A stretch of DNA of 34,906 bases from an uncultured Bacteroidota bacterium (GCA_903926385.1 CAIYIS010000079.1:1-34906); one strand, 5' to 3'. Numbered from the stretch's first letter, positions 24,346 through 33,042 are shown. The notes: a model not told the origin generated them from the sequence alone. Numbers and translations are program-made.

Positions 24346-24708
24346 TTCTCGAAGGATATTGCTACATGTGTTGGAACAACCTTTGTCAACTCTTAGGCTG
24401 TCCCACGAAATGTGGAAGACACTTAGAGAACTCTTGGGACGTTACACGAATTGGTGAGGTAACGTTAGAGAACTCTTAGGCTGTCCCACGAAATGTGGAA
24501 GACACTTAGAGAACTCTTGGGGCGTTCCACCAATTGGTGAGGTAATGTTAGAGAACTCTTAGGCTGTCCCACGAAAGGTGGAAGAGCCTTAGAGTTGACA
24601 CACCATGTTCCACCAATTGGTGGGATAACATTGGAGAACTCGCGGGACATTCCACCTTTCGGAGGAATAGTATACTAGAACTTACAGGCTATTTAAACGG
24701 TTGTACAG
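24346..24708. repeat. Array of about eight 41/42-bp units with internal palindromes (83-bp super-period)
   Basis: AACTCTTRGG-type unit starts lie at 24388, 24429, 24471, 24512, 24554, 24595, 24637 and 24679, with a degraded unit from 24346. Spacings run 41, 42, 41, 42, 41, 42, 42. Each unit has a border palindrome (AGAG-AA-CTCT) and a central one that varies while staying self-complementary: CCAC-GAAAT-GTGG, GTTAC...GTAAC, CACCAATTGGTG, CCACCAATTGGTGG and TTCCACC-TTTC-GGAGGAA. Border and centre alternate about every 21 bp. Two consecutive 83-bp blocks are almost identical, showing recent duplication. Confidence 0.85.
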
Positions 24709-24825
24709 CTTTCCTCCTCAACTGGAAAATAAAAAAGTTTGCCGAAACCTATTTTATAGTCATGACTACAAATGTTCCTTTCAATTCAAAATATTCTAAA
24801 CCCCCCCTTTTCCTGCAAATTTGTC

Positions 24826-24933
24826 ATGTGTAAAGTAAACGGAATAGCATTTGCCAAGGCCTCGCACATTTTAGTAACCATATTATCTGCTTTGGCTTTG
24901 GCGTTAGGTTTGAGAATTGGTTACTATTTTTAA
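24826..24933 (+). CDS. Putative 35-residue hydrophobic peptide just upstream of secA
   Basis: An ATG at 24826 opens 35 codons ending at TAA 24931-24933, 60 bp before secA. The peptide starts MCKVNGIAFAKASH, then one membrane-length hydrophobic run rich in Leu and Ala (ILVTILSALALALG, about 15-28), and ends LRIGYYF. Charge distribution (Lys before, Arg after the hydrophobic run) is protein-like, unlike nearby noise. Size and place recall secretion-monitoring leader peptides (SecM upstream of secA, VemP, MifM), but no sequence similarity to those is claimed. It may also be a small membrane protein or chance. A secA promoter-like box at 24955 lies after it, so co-transcription is uncertain. Confidence 0.4.
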   Translation: MCKVNGIAFAKASHILVTILSALALALGLRIGYYF

Positions 24934-24954
24934 GATTTAAAAGCAAATTTTCAC

Positions 24955-24962
24955 TAATTTTG
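24955..24962 (+). promoter_or_regulatory. -7 element upstream of secA
   Basis: TAATTTTG matches TAnnTTTG, 31 bp before the secA ATG. No clear -33 box; a second, upstream promoter reading through 24826-24933 is not excluded. Confidence 0.5.
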
Positions 24963-24993
24963 CAATCCTTTATTAAAAACTAAAAAAGTACAG

Positions 24994-27900
24994 ATGTTAG
25001 ATTTTTTTACCAAAAGCGTTTCCAAGATATTTGGAACAAAATCGGATCGCGATTTAAAAGAGATACAACCCATAGTTAAAGATATTCTGGTGGAATATGC
25101 TAAACTGAGTGGTATTTCTAATGATGAGTTGCGTGCCAAAACCATTGAATTTAAAAAACGCATTATTGATTATTCGGCCAAAGAGCGTACGGAAATAGAC
25201 GAAATTAAAGGCCGCATAGATGCCGATTTGGCCATGGATGTGGAGGTAAAAGAGAAATTGTATGAAGAAGTAGATGCGCTGGAGAAAAAAATAATTGATA
25301 ATAACAAAGAAATTTTAGCCGAAATATTGCCCGAAGCGTTTGCTGTGATGAAAGAAACAGCCAGACGATTTAAAGAAAATAAAATAATAGAGGTTACGGC
25401 CACTCAAATGGACAGAGACCTGGCTGCCACTCGCACTTCGATAGAAATAAAAGGTGATAAAGCACATTGGCACAACTCATGGAATGCAGCCGGAATAGAT
25501 GTTACCTGGGATATGGTGCATTATGATGTGCAGCTTATAGGTGGTATTGTGCTTCATCAGGGAAAAATATCGGAGATGGGTACAGGAGAGGGAAAAACAT
25601 TGGTGGGAACATTGCCGGTTTACCTTAATGCGCTTACCGGTTTGGGTGTGCATGTGGTTACGGTAAATAATTATCTTGCCAAACGTGACTCCGAATGGAA
25701 CGGGCCTTTGTTTCAGTTTCATGGTTTAACGGTAGATTGTATAGATAATACAGAGCCTAATTCGGAAGAAAGAAGAAGAGCTTATTTGTCGGATATTACT
25801 TTTGGAACCAATAATGAGTTTGGTTTTGACTACTTACGTGACAATATGGCACGTAGTCCGGAAGACTTGGTGCAACGTAAACACAATTACGCTATCGTGG
25901 ATGAGGTGGATAGTGTATTGATTGACGATGCTCGTACACCTTTAATTATTTCGGGGCCTACACCCAAAGGCGATAATCAGGAATTTGCTTCGTTAAAACC
26001 GAGAATTGAAAAAGTGGTGAATGCTCAAAAAGCGTTTGTAAACACTGCCATTACTGATGCAAAGCGATTAATTGCCGAAGGAAAAACAGGAGAAAAAGAA
26101 GGAGAAGGCGGAATGGCATTGCTAAGAGCCAACAGAGGTTTGCCTAAAAATAAATCAATCATTAAGTTTTTGAGCGAGCCCGGAAACAGAGCTTTGCTTC
26201 AGAAAACGGAGAATTACTATATGCAAGATCAGGCCAGAGAAATGCATAAAGTGGATGCCGAATTGTTTTTTGTGATTGATGAAAAACACAATACCATTGA
26301 ACTTACCGAAAAAGGAATTGAATTAATTTCGACTTCGTCAGAAGATGCGAAATTCTTTGTAATGCCCGATATTGGAAGCGAAATAGCCAATCTTGAAAAA
26401 TCAGGTTTATCTACCGAAGAAAAATTAAAACTCAAAGAAGAATTAATTCGCGATTATTCTATCAAATCGGAAAGGGTGCATACCATTAATCAGTTGTTAA
26501 AGGCATATACCTTATTCGAGATTGATGTGGAGTATGTAATTATAGAAGGAAAAATTAAAATTGTTGACGAGCAAACCGGCCGTATTATGGAAGGCCGTAG
26601 GTATTCAGACGGATTGCATCAGGCCATCGAAGCAAAAGAAAATGTGAAAGTGGAAGATGCCACTCAAACGTATGCCACTGTTACCTTGCAGAACTATTTC
26701 CGCATGTACAGCAAACTAGCCGGTATGACGGGTACTGCCGAAACAGAAGCCGGTGAGTTTTGGGATATTTACAAACTCGATGTGGTGGTTATTCCTACCA
26801 ATCGCCCTATTCAGCGTATCGACTCCGAAGATTTAGTTTATAAAACCAAGCGCGAAAAATACAATGCCGTTATTGAAGAAGTAGGCAAATGTGTTGCTCA
26901 AGGCCGCCCTGCTTTGGTTGGTACTACCTCTGTCGAAATATCCGAATTACTAAGCCGAATGCTTAAGTTAAGAGGAATTAAACATAATGTATTAAATGCA
27001 AAACAGCATCAGCGCGAGGCTGAAATAGTGCAGGAAGCCGGACAAGCCGGAACAGTGACTATTGCTACTAACATGGCTGGTCGTGGTACGGATATTAAAT
27101 TGGGGCTTGGAGTTAAAGAAGCAGGCGGATTGGCCATCATTGGTACCGAACGTCACGAATCAAGACGTGTAGACCGTCAGTTGCGTGGTCGTGCCGGTCG
27201 TCAGGGTGACCCGGGTTCTTCTCAGTTTTTTGCTTCTCTCGAAGATGATTTGATGCGTTTGTTCGGTTCGGAACGAATCGCTAAATTGATGGACAGAATG
27301 GGCGTTACAGATGGAGAGGTTATTCAGCATTCTATGATTACCAAATCGATTGAACGTGCTCAAAAGAAAGTGGAAGAAAACAATTTTGGTACTCGTAAGC
27401 GTTTGATTGAATACGATGACGTAATGAACAGTCAGCGTGAAGTAATTTACAAAAAACGCAGACATGCACTTTTTGGCGAACGTTTGGCTATCGATATTGC
27501 TAATTCTATTTACGACACTTGCGAATCGATTGTGAACGAATATCACGATGTAAAAGATTTTGAAGGGTATAATATGGAGGTGCTTCGTGTGCTGGCTATC
27601 GAGTCTCCAGTTGATGAAAACGATTTCGAACGTTTCAATGCCGAAGATATTACCGAAAAACTTTACCAGCAAGCCGAAACCAATTATATAAACAAGAGCA
27701 ATTATATTGCATCCAAATCTTTTCCTATTATAAAAGAGGTTTACGAAACCCAATCTCAGCAATTCGAAAACATTGTTACTCCGATGAGCGATGGAATAAA
27801 AACATTGCAGGTAATAATTAATTTGAAACGTGCTTACGAAACTCAAGGAAGAGAACTGGTTCTTGGTCTTGAAAAAGGTACTGCCCTTTCGATGATTGAT

Positions 27901-28293
27901 GATGCATGGAAAGAACATCTTCGCGAAATGGATGAGTTAAAACAATCGGTTCAGAATGCAGTGTACGAACAAAAAGATCCGTTATTGATTTATAAATTCG
28001 AATCGTTCGAATTGTTTAAACGTATGGTAACAGAAGTGAACAAATTGATTGTTTCATTCCTGATGCGAGCCAATTTGCCAAACGAAAATCAACAGCAAAT
28101 ACAACAAGCACGAGTGCAGGCACCGCAACGTCAGCCTCAAACTCAAACCAACAGAACAGAATTAGGTGGAGGAGAAGAACCACAACAACCAAAACCAAAA
28201 ACTCAACCCGTAAGAGTAGAGCAAAAGATAGGAAGAAATGATGCTTGTCCTTGTGGTAGTGGTAAAAAATTCAAACAGTGTCACGGTAAATAA
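24994..28293 (+). CDS. secA: Preprotein translocase ATPase SecA
   Basis: This 1099-residue motor drives proteins through SecYEG. Walker A is MGTGEGKT (195-202), the DEAD-type box DEVDS is at 303-307, and the SAT-like and motif VI elements appear as GTTSVEISE and [14 protein letters not shown]. The C-terminal SEC-C zinc site has Cys1085, Cys1087, Cys1096 and His1097. It is about 200 residues longer than E. coli SecA (901). Extra sequence lies in the region of residues 345-500 and in a Gln/Pro-rich linker before the zinc tail (about 1035-1078), as usual in Bacteroidota. All ATPase motifs are intact. A strong terminator follows. Confidence 0.97.
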   Translation: MLDFFTKSVSKIFGTKSDRDLKEIQPIVKDILVEYAKLSGISNDELRAKTIEFKKRIIDYSAKERTEIDEIKGRIDADLAMDVEVKEKLYEEVDALEKKIIDNNKEILAEILPEAFAVMKETARRFKENKIIEVTATQMDRDLAATRTSIEIKGDKAHWHNSWNAAGIDVTWDMVHYDVQLIGGIVLHQGKISEMGTGEGKTLVGTLPVYLNALTGLGVHVVTVNNYLAKRDSEWNGPLFQFHGLTVDCIDNTEPNSEERRRAYLSDITFGTNNEFGFDYLRDNMARSPEDLVQRKHNYAIVDEVDSVLIDDARTPLIISGPTPKGDNQEFASLKPRIEKVVNAQKAFVNTAITDAKRLIAEGKTGEKEGEGGMALLRANRGLPKNKSIIKFLSEPGNRALLQKTENYYMQDQAREMHKVDAELFFVIDEKHNTIELTEKGIELISTSSEDAKFFVMPDIGSEIANLEKSGLSTEEKLKLKEELIRDYSIKSERVHTINQLLKAYTLFEIDVEYVIIEGKIKIVDEQTGRIMEGRRYSDGLHQAIEAKENVKVEDATQTYATVTLQNYFRMYSKLAGMTGTAETEAGEFWDIYKLDVVVIPTNRPIQRIDSEDLVYKTKREKYNAVIEEVGKCVAQGRPALVGTTSVEISELLSRMLKLRGIKHNVLNAKQHQREAEIVQEAGQAGTVTIATNMAGRGTDIKLGLGVKEAGGLAIIGTERHESRRVDRQLRGRAGRQGDPGSSQFFASLEDDLMRLFGSERIAKLMDRMGVTDGEVIQHSMITKSIERAQKKVEENNFGTRKRLIEYDDVMNSQREVIYKKRRHALFGERLAIDIANSIYDTCESIVNEYHDVKDFEGYNMEVLRVLAIESPVDENDFERFNAEDITEKLYQQAETNYINKSNYIASKSFPIIKEVYETQSQQFENIVTPMSDGIKTLQVIINLKRAYETQGRELVLGLEKGTALSMIDDAWKEHLREMDELKQSVQNAVYEQKDPLLIYKFESFELFKRMVTEVNKLIVSFLMRANLPNENQQQIQQARVQAPQRQPQTQTNRTELGGGEEPQQPKPKTQPVRVEQKIGRNDACPCGSGKKFKQCHGK

Positions 28294-28310
28294 TACCTGA
28301 AGTTGGTAAC

Positions 28311-28348
28311 AAAAAAAGGCTGTCTCAGATATGAGACAGCCTTTTTTT
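28311..28348. terminator. Bidirectional terminator between secA and the exported-protein operon
   Basis: A perfect 17-bp stem (28311-28327 with 28332-28348; GGCTGTCTCA/TGAGACAGCC flanked by A7 and T7) with a GATA loop. Confidence 0.92.
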
Positions 28349-28367
28349 ATAGAGGTTTAAGTAAGTA

Positions 28368-29327
28368 CTACCACCAGCCGCTTACATTATAAGTAACCGA
28401 TTTTGGTTGCCCGTTTCCGTAAGCCACACCAACATCTCTGTAGGCTTTGATCATTTCACTAGTTTGAGCTTGTTCTTTCAATTTGTAATTCCACTCACGT
28501 TTGTCAATTTCTTTTACACGTGTAGCTATTTTATTAGAAAGTGCCTGAACTTCTTTAAAGCAAGCTGAACTTGGTTCAACTGATGCAAGAATATCTCCGC
28601 AAGAATTAGCTGAGTTCACATCCTGATTAGCATTCCACAAATTAGTTGCTTCTGCTAATTTTAGTTTACATTCTCTGTCTATTTTTTGTTTATAGATAGG
28701 AGCAACTGCTACAATACATTTTTCGAAACACTCTTTACATACATCAGGTACCGAAGTTAATTTGTAGATAGCTTCGTCCTGTTTGTTTTGTGTCGCCATC
28801 GATTGAGCATCCTTAATTATGAAATCACATTTAGTATTGTAGTATTTCATGATTTTGTTTTTGCCTTCATCCAAAAATGCTGCATACGAAGGATCGCTTG
28901 TTTTAATCATTTTGATACCTTCTATGTAAGCTTTGGTTTCGTTGCTGCCAACACCTTTCACACTTATTGTTTTGCTTGCAAATTTAGTTCCTTCAATTCC
29001 GTCACCAATATATAAAGTAATATCAAGGTTAAGAGCAGTCATTGGAGGCGCAGTAGGAGTGATGTCTTTAGATACAGTCACTATGTTTGCGGTAATAATA
29101 AAACGCTCGTTAGCGGCACTTCCGCCCAGACCATTTTGTGTAACAATCTGATTCAATTTATTGGTCAACATGTTTCTTGCTGCTTCTCCCATTTTGTCCA
29201 CCTGAGCCGGAACATAGGCAGCCAAAGTAATGCGGCCAGCATCGTCAGATTTGCCTGCATTGTTTTGTGCCATACTTCCGAAACATAATGCGGCAACAGT
29301 ACTGATTGTAAGAATTGTATTTTTCAT
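28368..29327 (-). CDS. Exported uncharacterised protein, N-terminal CsgG/LpoB-like candidate
   Basis: This 319-residue protein has a signal peptide (cleavage near SMAQ, 21). The N-terminal half (about 25-165) has the pattern seen in CsgG/LpoB-like alpha/beta domains: a strand, then a helix with AARNMLTNKLNQIVTQNG, then a strand RFIITANIVTVSKDITPTAPP and further paired strands. The C-terminal half (about 165-300) is helical with clustered cysteines (VCKECFEKC near 197-205, plus others) and two TPR-like helical pairs. The family name is not known to me; the CsgG relation is inference from pattern. It is the last gene of a tight operon, 18 bp after the DUF6175-like gene, and ends at a terminator. 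Confidence 0.72.
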   Translation of the reverse strand: MKNTILTISTVAALCFGSMAQNNAGKSDDAGRITLAAYVPAQVDKMGEAARNMLTNKLNQIVTQNGLGGSAANERFIITANIVTVSKDITPTAPPMTALNLDITLYIGDGIEGTKFASKTISVKGVGSNETKAYIEGIKMIKTSDPSYAAFLDEGKNKIMKYYNTKCDFIIKDAQSMATQNKQDEAIYKLTSVPDVCKECFEKCIVAVAPIYKQKIDRECKLKLAEATNLWNANQDVNSANSCGDILASVEPSSACFKEVQALSNKIATRVKEIDKREWNYKLKEQAQTSEMIKAYRDVGVAYGNGQPKSVTYNVSGWW

Positions 29328-29345
29328 TGTATTTTTATTTTAAGT

Positions 29346-30293
29346 TTATTTATCTCCTAATACGATTGTAGCCTGACCAAGTCCTTTCATCATTAGTTTA
29401 TTCGTGATGGAATAAGGTGGTGCATTAAGGAATTTCTGTAACCCTTTGCAAAATCCTCTTGCATCAGTTGCATTTCCACCAGCATCATACAATGGAATAC
29501 GAACTTGTTCGAATAATGCCATGTTTTCAGTCATATCAGTAGTGCTGAATCTTCCTTTAACGGTATTTGTTTTCAACCAGTCTTCAATCACTGCGCCTAA
29601 TTCTTTTCCGCCAAAATCTTTTTCTAAATCACCATCCCATGAGTCAAACTTTTTAACACGGATAACAATTTCTCTTCCGTTTGCAAACATGTCATCAAAG
29701 TGTTTTTGCAATGTTCCGTTGAAATTATCCAATTGTGATAACACAGCTTCTTCTAACAAAATAGGAAGTTCCGCTGCAAAAGAAGGGGCTCCTGTACCTT
29801 GTGCAGTAGCTACTTGTTTATCAGTGTAAGAGTCTAATCCTGCTAAATTAAAAGTAATTGATTTTTTAGGCCCTGTAGTGTTTACCTTCCAGCTAAGCTG
29901 CATAATGATATCTGCTTTGGCTGTTTTCTTTAACTTGTCAACCGGACTTTCCTGTACTGAACCACCACCTTTGCTAGTAAGCATTGCATTTTCAGCACTT
30001 TCCGATTCCAACGTTTTTAATGCTGATTCAGCATTCTTAAGTGGAAATCCCCTATCAGCCATCAATCCATTAATCTTACTGATTACATTCATTAAATCAG
30101 AACTTGACTGGAATGCCTTTTTATAATCAGGCACCTTTACCTTGGTTCCTTGGTTATCAAATTCAATCATAAATCCGTTATCATTACACCAATTATCACT
30201 GGGTAATACCATAATTGTTGGTTTTTTGGCCTGTCCAAAGCCTGCGCTAACCACCAACATAACGCTGCAAATTGCTAGTACTAATTTTTTCAT
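29346..30293 (-). CDS. Exported DUF6175-like protein
   Basis: This 315-residue protein has a signal peptide (cleavage near FGQ, 21). It opens its mature part with KKPTIMVLPSDNWC, the start I associate with DUF6175, a Bacteroidota family without known function. The middle (about 110-190) contains KADIIMQLSWKV and SITFNLAGLDSYTDKQVATAQGTG, again like the core strands of CsgG/LpoB-type domains, and the C-terminal third carries IVIRVKKFDSWDGDLEKDFGG. It is probably periplasmic or outer-membrane-associated. It lies 19 bp after the 168-residue gene and 18 bp before the 319-residue gene. The DUF number is from memory. Confidence 0.72.
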   Translation of the reverse strand: MKKLVLAICSVMLVVSAGFGQAKKPTIMVLPSDNWCNDNGFMIEFDNQGTKVKVPDYKKAFQSSSDLMNVISKINGLMADRGFPLKNAESALKTLESESAENAMLTSKGGGSVQESPVDKLKKTAKADIIMQLSWKVNTTGPKKSITFNLAGLDSYTDKQVATAQGTGAPSFAAELPILLEEAVLSQLDNFNGTLQKHFDDMFANGREIVIRVKKFDSWDGDLEKDFGGKELGAVIEDWLKTNTVKGRFSTTDMTENMALFEQVRIPLYDAGGNATDARGFCKGLQKFLNAPPYSITNKLMMKGLGQATIVLGDK

Positions 30294-30312
30294 TTTGTTT
30301 ATATTTGTTTTT

Positions 30313-30819
30313 TTAAGGGATTACTAAAATATTATCGGTTATCATTTTTTTCTTTAATTCGGAACGTTTCACAATTACAGTAATTCCATACGTAACGCCT
30401 TCAGCAGCTGTTTTTCGGTCTTTTCCTGCCGAAAACAATTTAATGGGCATATCATTCATGGATGTGTAATTAAGATATTCTCCGCCATCAGCAAAAAACT
30501 TATTGAAATAGTCTTCGTGTTTTTCCTGTATGTTAGGCTCGTTGAGTATTGGTTTAGGGCTGCATTCATTTTTCCCCTTTAGTATTCCCTTAAACAACAC
30601 ATCGCGAACAGCATTTTTCTTTGCTTGTTCCACAGCATCATTCTTAGAGTTTCCGTATCCGTAGGCTTTCAGCGTTTGAGAGCCATCGCCCTCCACACCC
30701 ATACACTCGGTTTCGTATGTGTACTCACCAGCTATTTTCTTTTGTGCTGCTGTATTTTGAGCCTTTCCGCTAAACGAAACTGCTGCTGCAAAAACAAGAA
30801 CTGCGAATAAATTTTTCAT
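30313..30819 (-). CDS. Exported uncharacterised protein, paralogue of the upstream gene
   Basis: This 168-residue protein has a signal peptide (cleavage near GKAQ, 21). It aligns with the 181-residue product upstream: YETEC against YEIEC, EQAKKNAVRDVLFKG against EQSKKNAVHGVIFKG, a single Cys (86) shortly after, and FFADGGEYLNY against FFADGGKYMKY. Two conserved cysteines (39 and 86) may form a disulfide. The Ala/Lys helix AVEQAKKNAV recalls LPP20/FlgT-type domains; that is a weak inference. It follows the paralogue at 18 bp and precedes the DUF6175-like gene at 19 bp. Confidence 0.75.
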   Translation of the reverse strand: MKNLFAVLVFAAAVSFSGKAQNTAAQKKIAGEYTYETECMGVEGDGSQTLKAYGYGNSKNDAVEQAKKNAVRDVLFKGILKGKNECSPKPILNEPNIQEKHEDYFNKFFADGGEYLNYTSMNDMPIKLFSAGKDRKTAAEGVTYGITVIVKRSELKKKMITDNILVIP

Positions 30820-30837
30820 GACTGTTATTTTTTAAAA

Positions 30838-31383
30838 TTAAAATCCGGATGATAATCCTTTGATAACGCCTGCTGCTTCTAGATCAGCACGTAAAGCATC
30901 TTTCATAACCGAAACTACTACTCCTACTTTGTATTCTTTCCCTACTTTCATTACATCTCCTGCTCCTACAGCTCCGTCTGTTGATTCAGAAACGTATTTC
31001 ATGTATTTGCCGCCATCAGCAAAAAACTCTTCAAAGAAAGCTGCTTTGTCTTGTTCCACTGCAGGGTCAGATGCCAATGCTTTTTGAGCTACACAACCTT
31101 TTCCTCCTCCGGCAAATCCTTTAAAGATAACTCCGTGAACTGCATTTTTTTTCGATTGTTCTTTTGCTACAGTAGCTTTTTTAGAATAGCTCCATACTTT
31201 AATTAAGTAGGTTCCTTGCGCTCCGTTTCCAACACATTCTATTTCGTAACGAAATGCTTCTGTGTCTTTATTTGCTTTTTTCTCTGCCTTTTTTTCTCCT
31301 ATTTGAGCGTAGGAAGTATTCGAAAATACAAGTCCTGCGATTAGTGTTAAGGCTACCACAATTGATGTTGTTGCTTTTTTCAT
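30838..31383 (-). CDS. Exported uncharacterised protein, tandem paralogue
   Basis: This 181-residue protein has a signal peptide (cleavage after SYAQ, 27), a Lys/Ala-rich linker (28-42) and a single domain (about 45-180) shared with the next gene: conserved Cys50 and Cys97, the KKNAVHGVIFKG helix-strand and the FFADGGKYMKY motif. It starts the tight four-gene block (spacings 18, 19, 18 bp). A 115-bp gap with a terminator-like hairpin separates it from the 452-residue gene. No known function. Gene duplication followed by divergence explains the pair. Confidence 0.75.
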   Translation of the reverse strand: MKKATTSIVVALTLIAGLVFSNTSYAQIGEKKAEKKANKDTEAFRYEIECVGNGAQGTYLIKVWSYSKKATVAKEQSKKNAVHGVIFKGFAGGGKGCVAQKALASDPAVEQDKAAFFEEFFADGGKYMKYVSESTDGAVGAGDVMKVGKEYKVGVVVSVMKDALRADLEAAGVIKGLSSGF

Positions 31384-31435
31384 AATTTGATTTGTTTTTT
31401 TGAATTAGTATATTATTTGTTATTTACTGTAAAAA

Positions 31436-31492
31436 TGCCGCAGAGTCACAAGTTAAAGCAGTGTACATACTGAAACCTGCAAGTCTGCGGCA
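31436..31492 (-). terminator. Terminator- or attenuator-like structure inside the exported-protein cluster
   Basis: On the minus strand TGCCGCAGA pairs perfectly with TCTGCGGCA across 39 bases, followed directly by TTTTT. A small CAGT/ACTG stem lies inside. It follows the 452-residue gene and precedes the four-gene block, so it can reduce read-through. Confidence 0.6.
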
Positions 31493-31498
31493 ATATTA

Positions 31499-32857
31499 TT
31501 AATTAATCTGACGGATTAACAAGCCGGCATAAAATTTACTGCTTCCTCCTTTAAATGATGTTTTATCAATTTTTGGAGCTGCAGCTGCTTTAGGGTCAGC
31601 AGCAGTTTCTGATTCCTGCATGATGTCTGCACCATAACGGTTATCCCAAATTTGATCTCCATCCACTTTCAATTTGCCAATTTTGTTATAAACAGTTTTT
31701 CCAGTTTTAGGATCCACAGCTTGTTCTAATACTTCATATTTGTCTCCGCTTTCCAAACCTTCTTTCATACCGATTTTAGCAGTCGCAGGATCCCCGCTTA
31801 ACAGAGGTGTTTTGGTTTTAAATACATCGTATGTTTTTTGTAATTTAGAGATTACAGCATCAGCACTGTTAACAGCTGCTACAGCAGCCAATTCGTCATC
31901 ACTGCGTTTTTGTTTCAACGATAATGGAACATTAGCCAACGCTTTCTCCGAACCTACATATTCTAGTTTGAATAAATTGGTGTTGTCAAATGCATCTTTT
32001 TTCTTAGCATCAATGTTAGATGCATCCATCCATAAATCTTGATAGAAAACAGCCGAAACTGAATCGTTCCATACTAATTTAAAAAGATAAGATGTTGTTT
32101 GAACAATATACCCTTCCGTTAATTTTTTAATAGCAGCTTCTTTAGCAGCTTCAAGTTCAGGTGTAGTTTTGATATTAAGTTTTACTCCCGTTGCATTTCC
32201 CGCAGCTTGAGCTGCATCATATAGGGCTTTTTTACTGATATAATTAAAGCGGGTAACAACTACAAACGTGTTGCCAATTAATTCTTCTCCTGCATCTGCA
32301 ATAGAAGCCACTCCACGAGCCGATTTTTTTGCAATGTTTGTTTCCATTTCAGTAGCATTGTACGAACCCCTGTCCCCAATTAACTGCATGTTGAATGCTC
32401 CTTTCGTGTCTCTGTTAAACCATTTAGCTACCATGTCTCTTGCTACATGGTTTTGGGTTAAATATTTGTCAATAATTTGCGGCAAATATTTGGTATTGGT
32501 AGTGTCTACCAAACCTCCAGTTGCTGACGAGGCGGCTCCTTTTCCTGCGTCTCCTAAACCTTTCATCATCGATTTCCCTTTACTGTTTCCTGAAGCAGTT
32601 GCTCCTTTTTCCGCATCTGTAAGTGTTATCTTTCTCGAATCAAACGAACGTGCAGCTAAATTATGGTCGTTAAATTTTTCAGGTATTGGGGTTTTCATAA
32701 ATGCCCCTTTAATAACATCTGCTTTTGGTAACCCTGCATCGTCTATCAAAATGGTATAAAGTGAACTTCTGCGGTACTTAATGTCCACAGTCTTTGTTTG
32801 TGCTCCTATTGCTAGGGATACAAACAGTAACAAGGTAGTAGTGTACTGTTTTTTCAT
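31499..32857 (-). CDS. Exported uncharacterised protein, first gene of the cluster
   Basis: This 452-residue protein has a signal peptide (cleavage near IGAQ, 19). The mature N-terminus VDIKYRRSSLYTILID is one I associate with uncharacterised proteins widespread in Bacteroidota. A Gly/Ser/Lys-rich low-complexity segment (about 88-115, KGKSMMKGLGDAGKG) interrupts the N-terminal domain. The middle (about 195-300) is beta-rich with FVVVTRFNYISKKALYDAAQAAG. The end (about 400-452) has an Ala/Lys linker and a final KFYAGLLIRQIN strand that could be an outer-membrane or partner-binding element. Function unknown. It is transcribed toward the four-gene block, with its own -7 box at 32947-32954. Confidence 0.72.
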   Translation of the reverse strand: MKKQYTTTLLLFVSLAIGAQTKTVDIKYRRSSLYTILIDDAGLPKADVIKGAFMKTPIPEKFNDHNLAARSFDSRKITLTDAEKGATASGNSKGKSMMKGLGDAGKGAASSATGGLVDTTNTKYLPQIIDKYLTQNHVARDMVAKWFNRDTKGAFNMQLIGDRGSYNATEMETNIAKKSARGVASIADAGEELIGNTFVVVTRFNYISKKALYDAAQAAGNATGVKLNIKTTPELEAAKEAAIKKLTEGYIVQTTSYLFKLVWNDSVSAVFYQDLWMDASNIDAKKKDAFDNTNLFKLEYVGSEKALANVPLSLKQKRSDDELAAVAAVNSADAVISKLQKTYDVFKTKTPLLSGDPATAKIGMKEGLESGDKYEVLEQAVDPKTGKTVYNKIGKLKVDGDQIWDNRYGADIMQESETAADPKAAAAPKIDKTSFKGGSSKFYAGLLIRQIN

Positions 32858-32946
32858 TGTTTGTTTTGTTTAGTAGTTTATGTTTGTTTGTTAAAAAAAT
32901 TCATGCGCAAAGAATCAACCTTTGGTCTGAAATTTTTTAAAGCGTA

Positions 32947-32954
32947 CAAATATA
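32947..32954 (-). promoter_or_regulatory. -7 element of the exported-protein cluster
   Basis: The minus strand reads TATATTTG, an exact TAnnTTTG match, about 90 bp before the start codon of the 452-residue gene. Confidence 0.45.
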
Positions 32955-33034
32955 GAATTATTTGTTTTCCAAATTAGTTTTGTTGAAAAGAAATAAAGGG
33001 TGTAATTTCTGTAAATTGGTATTAATTTTTGCTT

Positions 33035-33042
33035 TACATTTG
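33035..33042 (+). promoter_or_regulatory. -7 element of the 33070 T9SS gene
   Basis: TACATTTG is an exact TAnnTTTG match, with TTG at 33016-33018 sixteen bp upstream. The leader to the ATG at 33070 would be about 22 nt. Confidence 0.5.

Larger units (their letters stand above)
24060..24825. other. Intergenic region upstream of secA
   Basis: Apart from the apbE promoter this stretch holds AT-rich spacer (24110-24290), the 41/42-bp array (24346-24708) and a spacer with a C7 run near 24801. I see no protein-like frame. The GC content and palindrome density of the array stand out from the flanks. Confidence 0.6.

Noticed and set aside
24346-24708. CRISPR array
   Set aside because: Units are 41/42 bp with no distinct conserved repeat plus unique spacer structure. 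Variation is in the palindrome arms and blocks are duplicated at 83 bp. No cas genes are nearby.
27160-27918. A 252-codon frame on the minus strand
   Set aside because: It lies entirely within secA, whose protein motifs are clear; the antisense frame has no family features.
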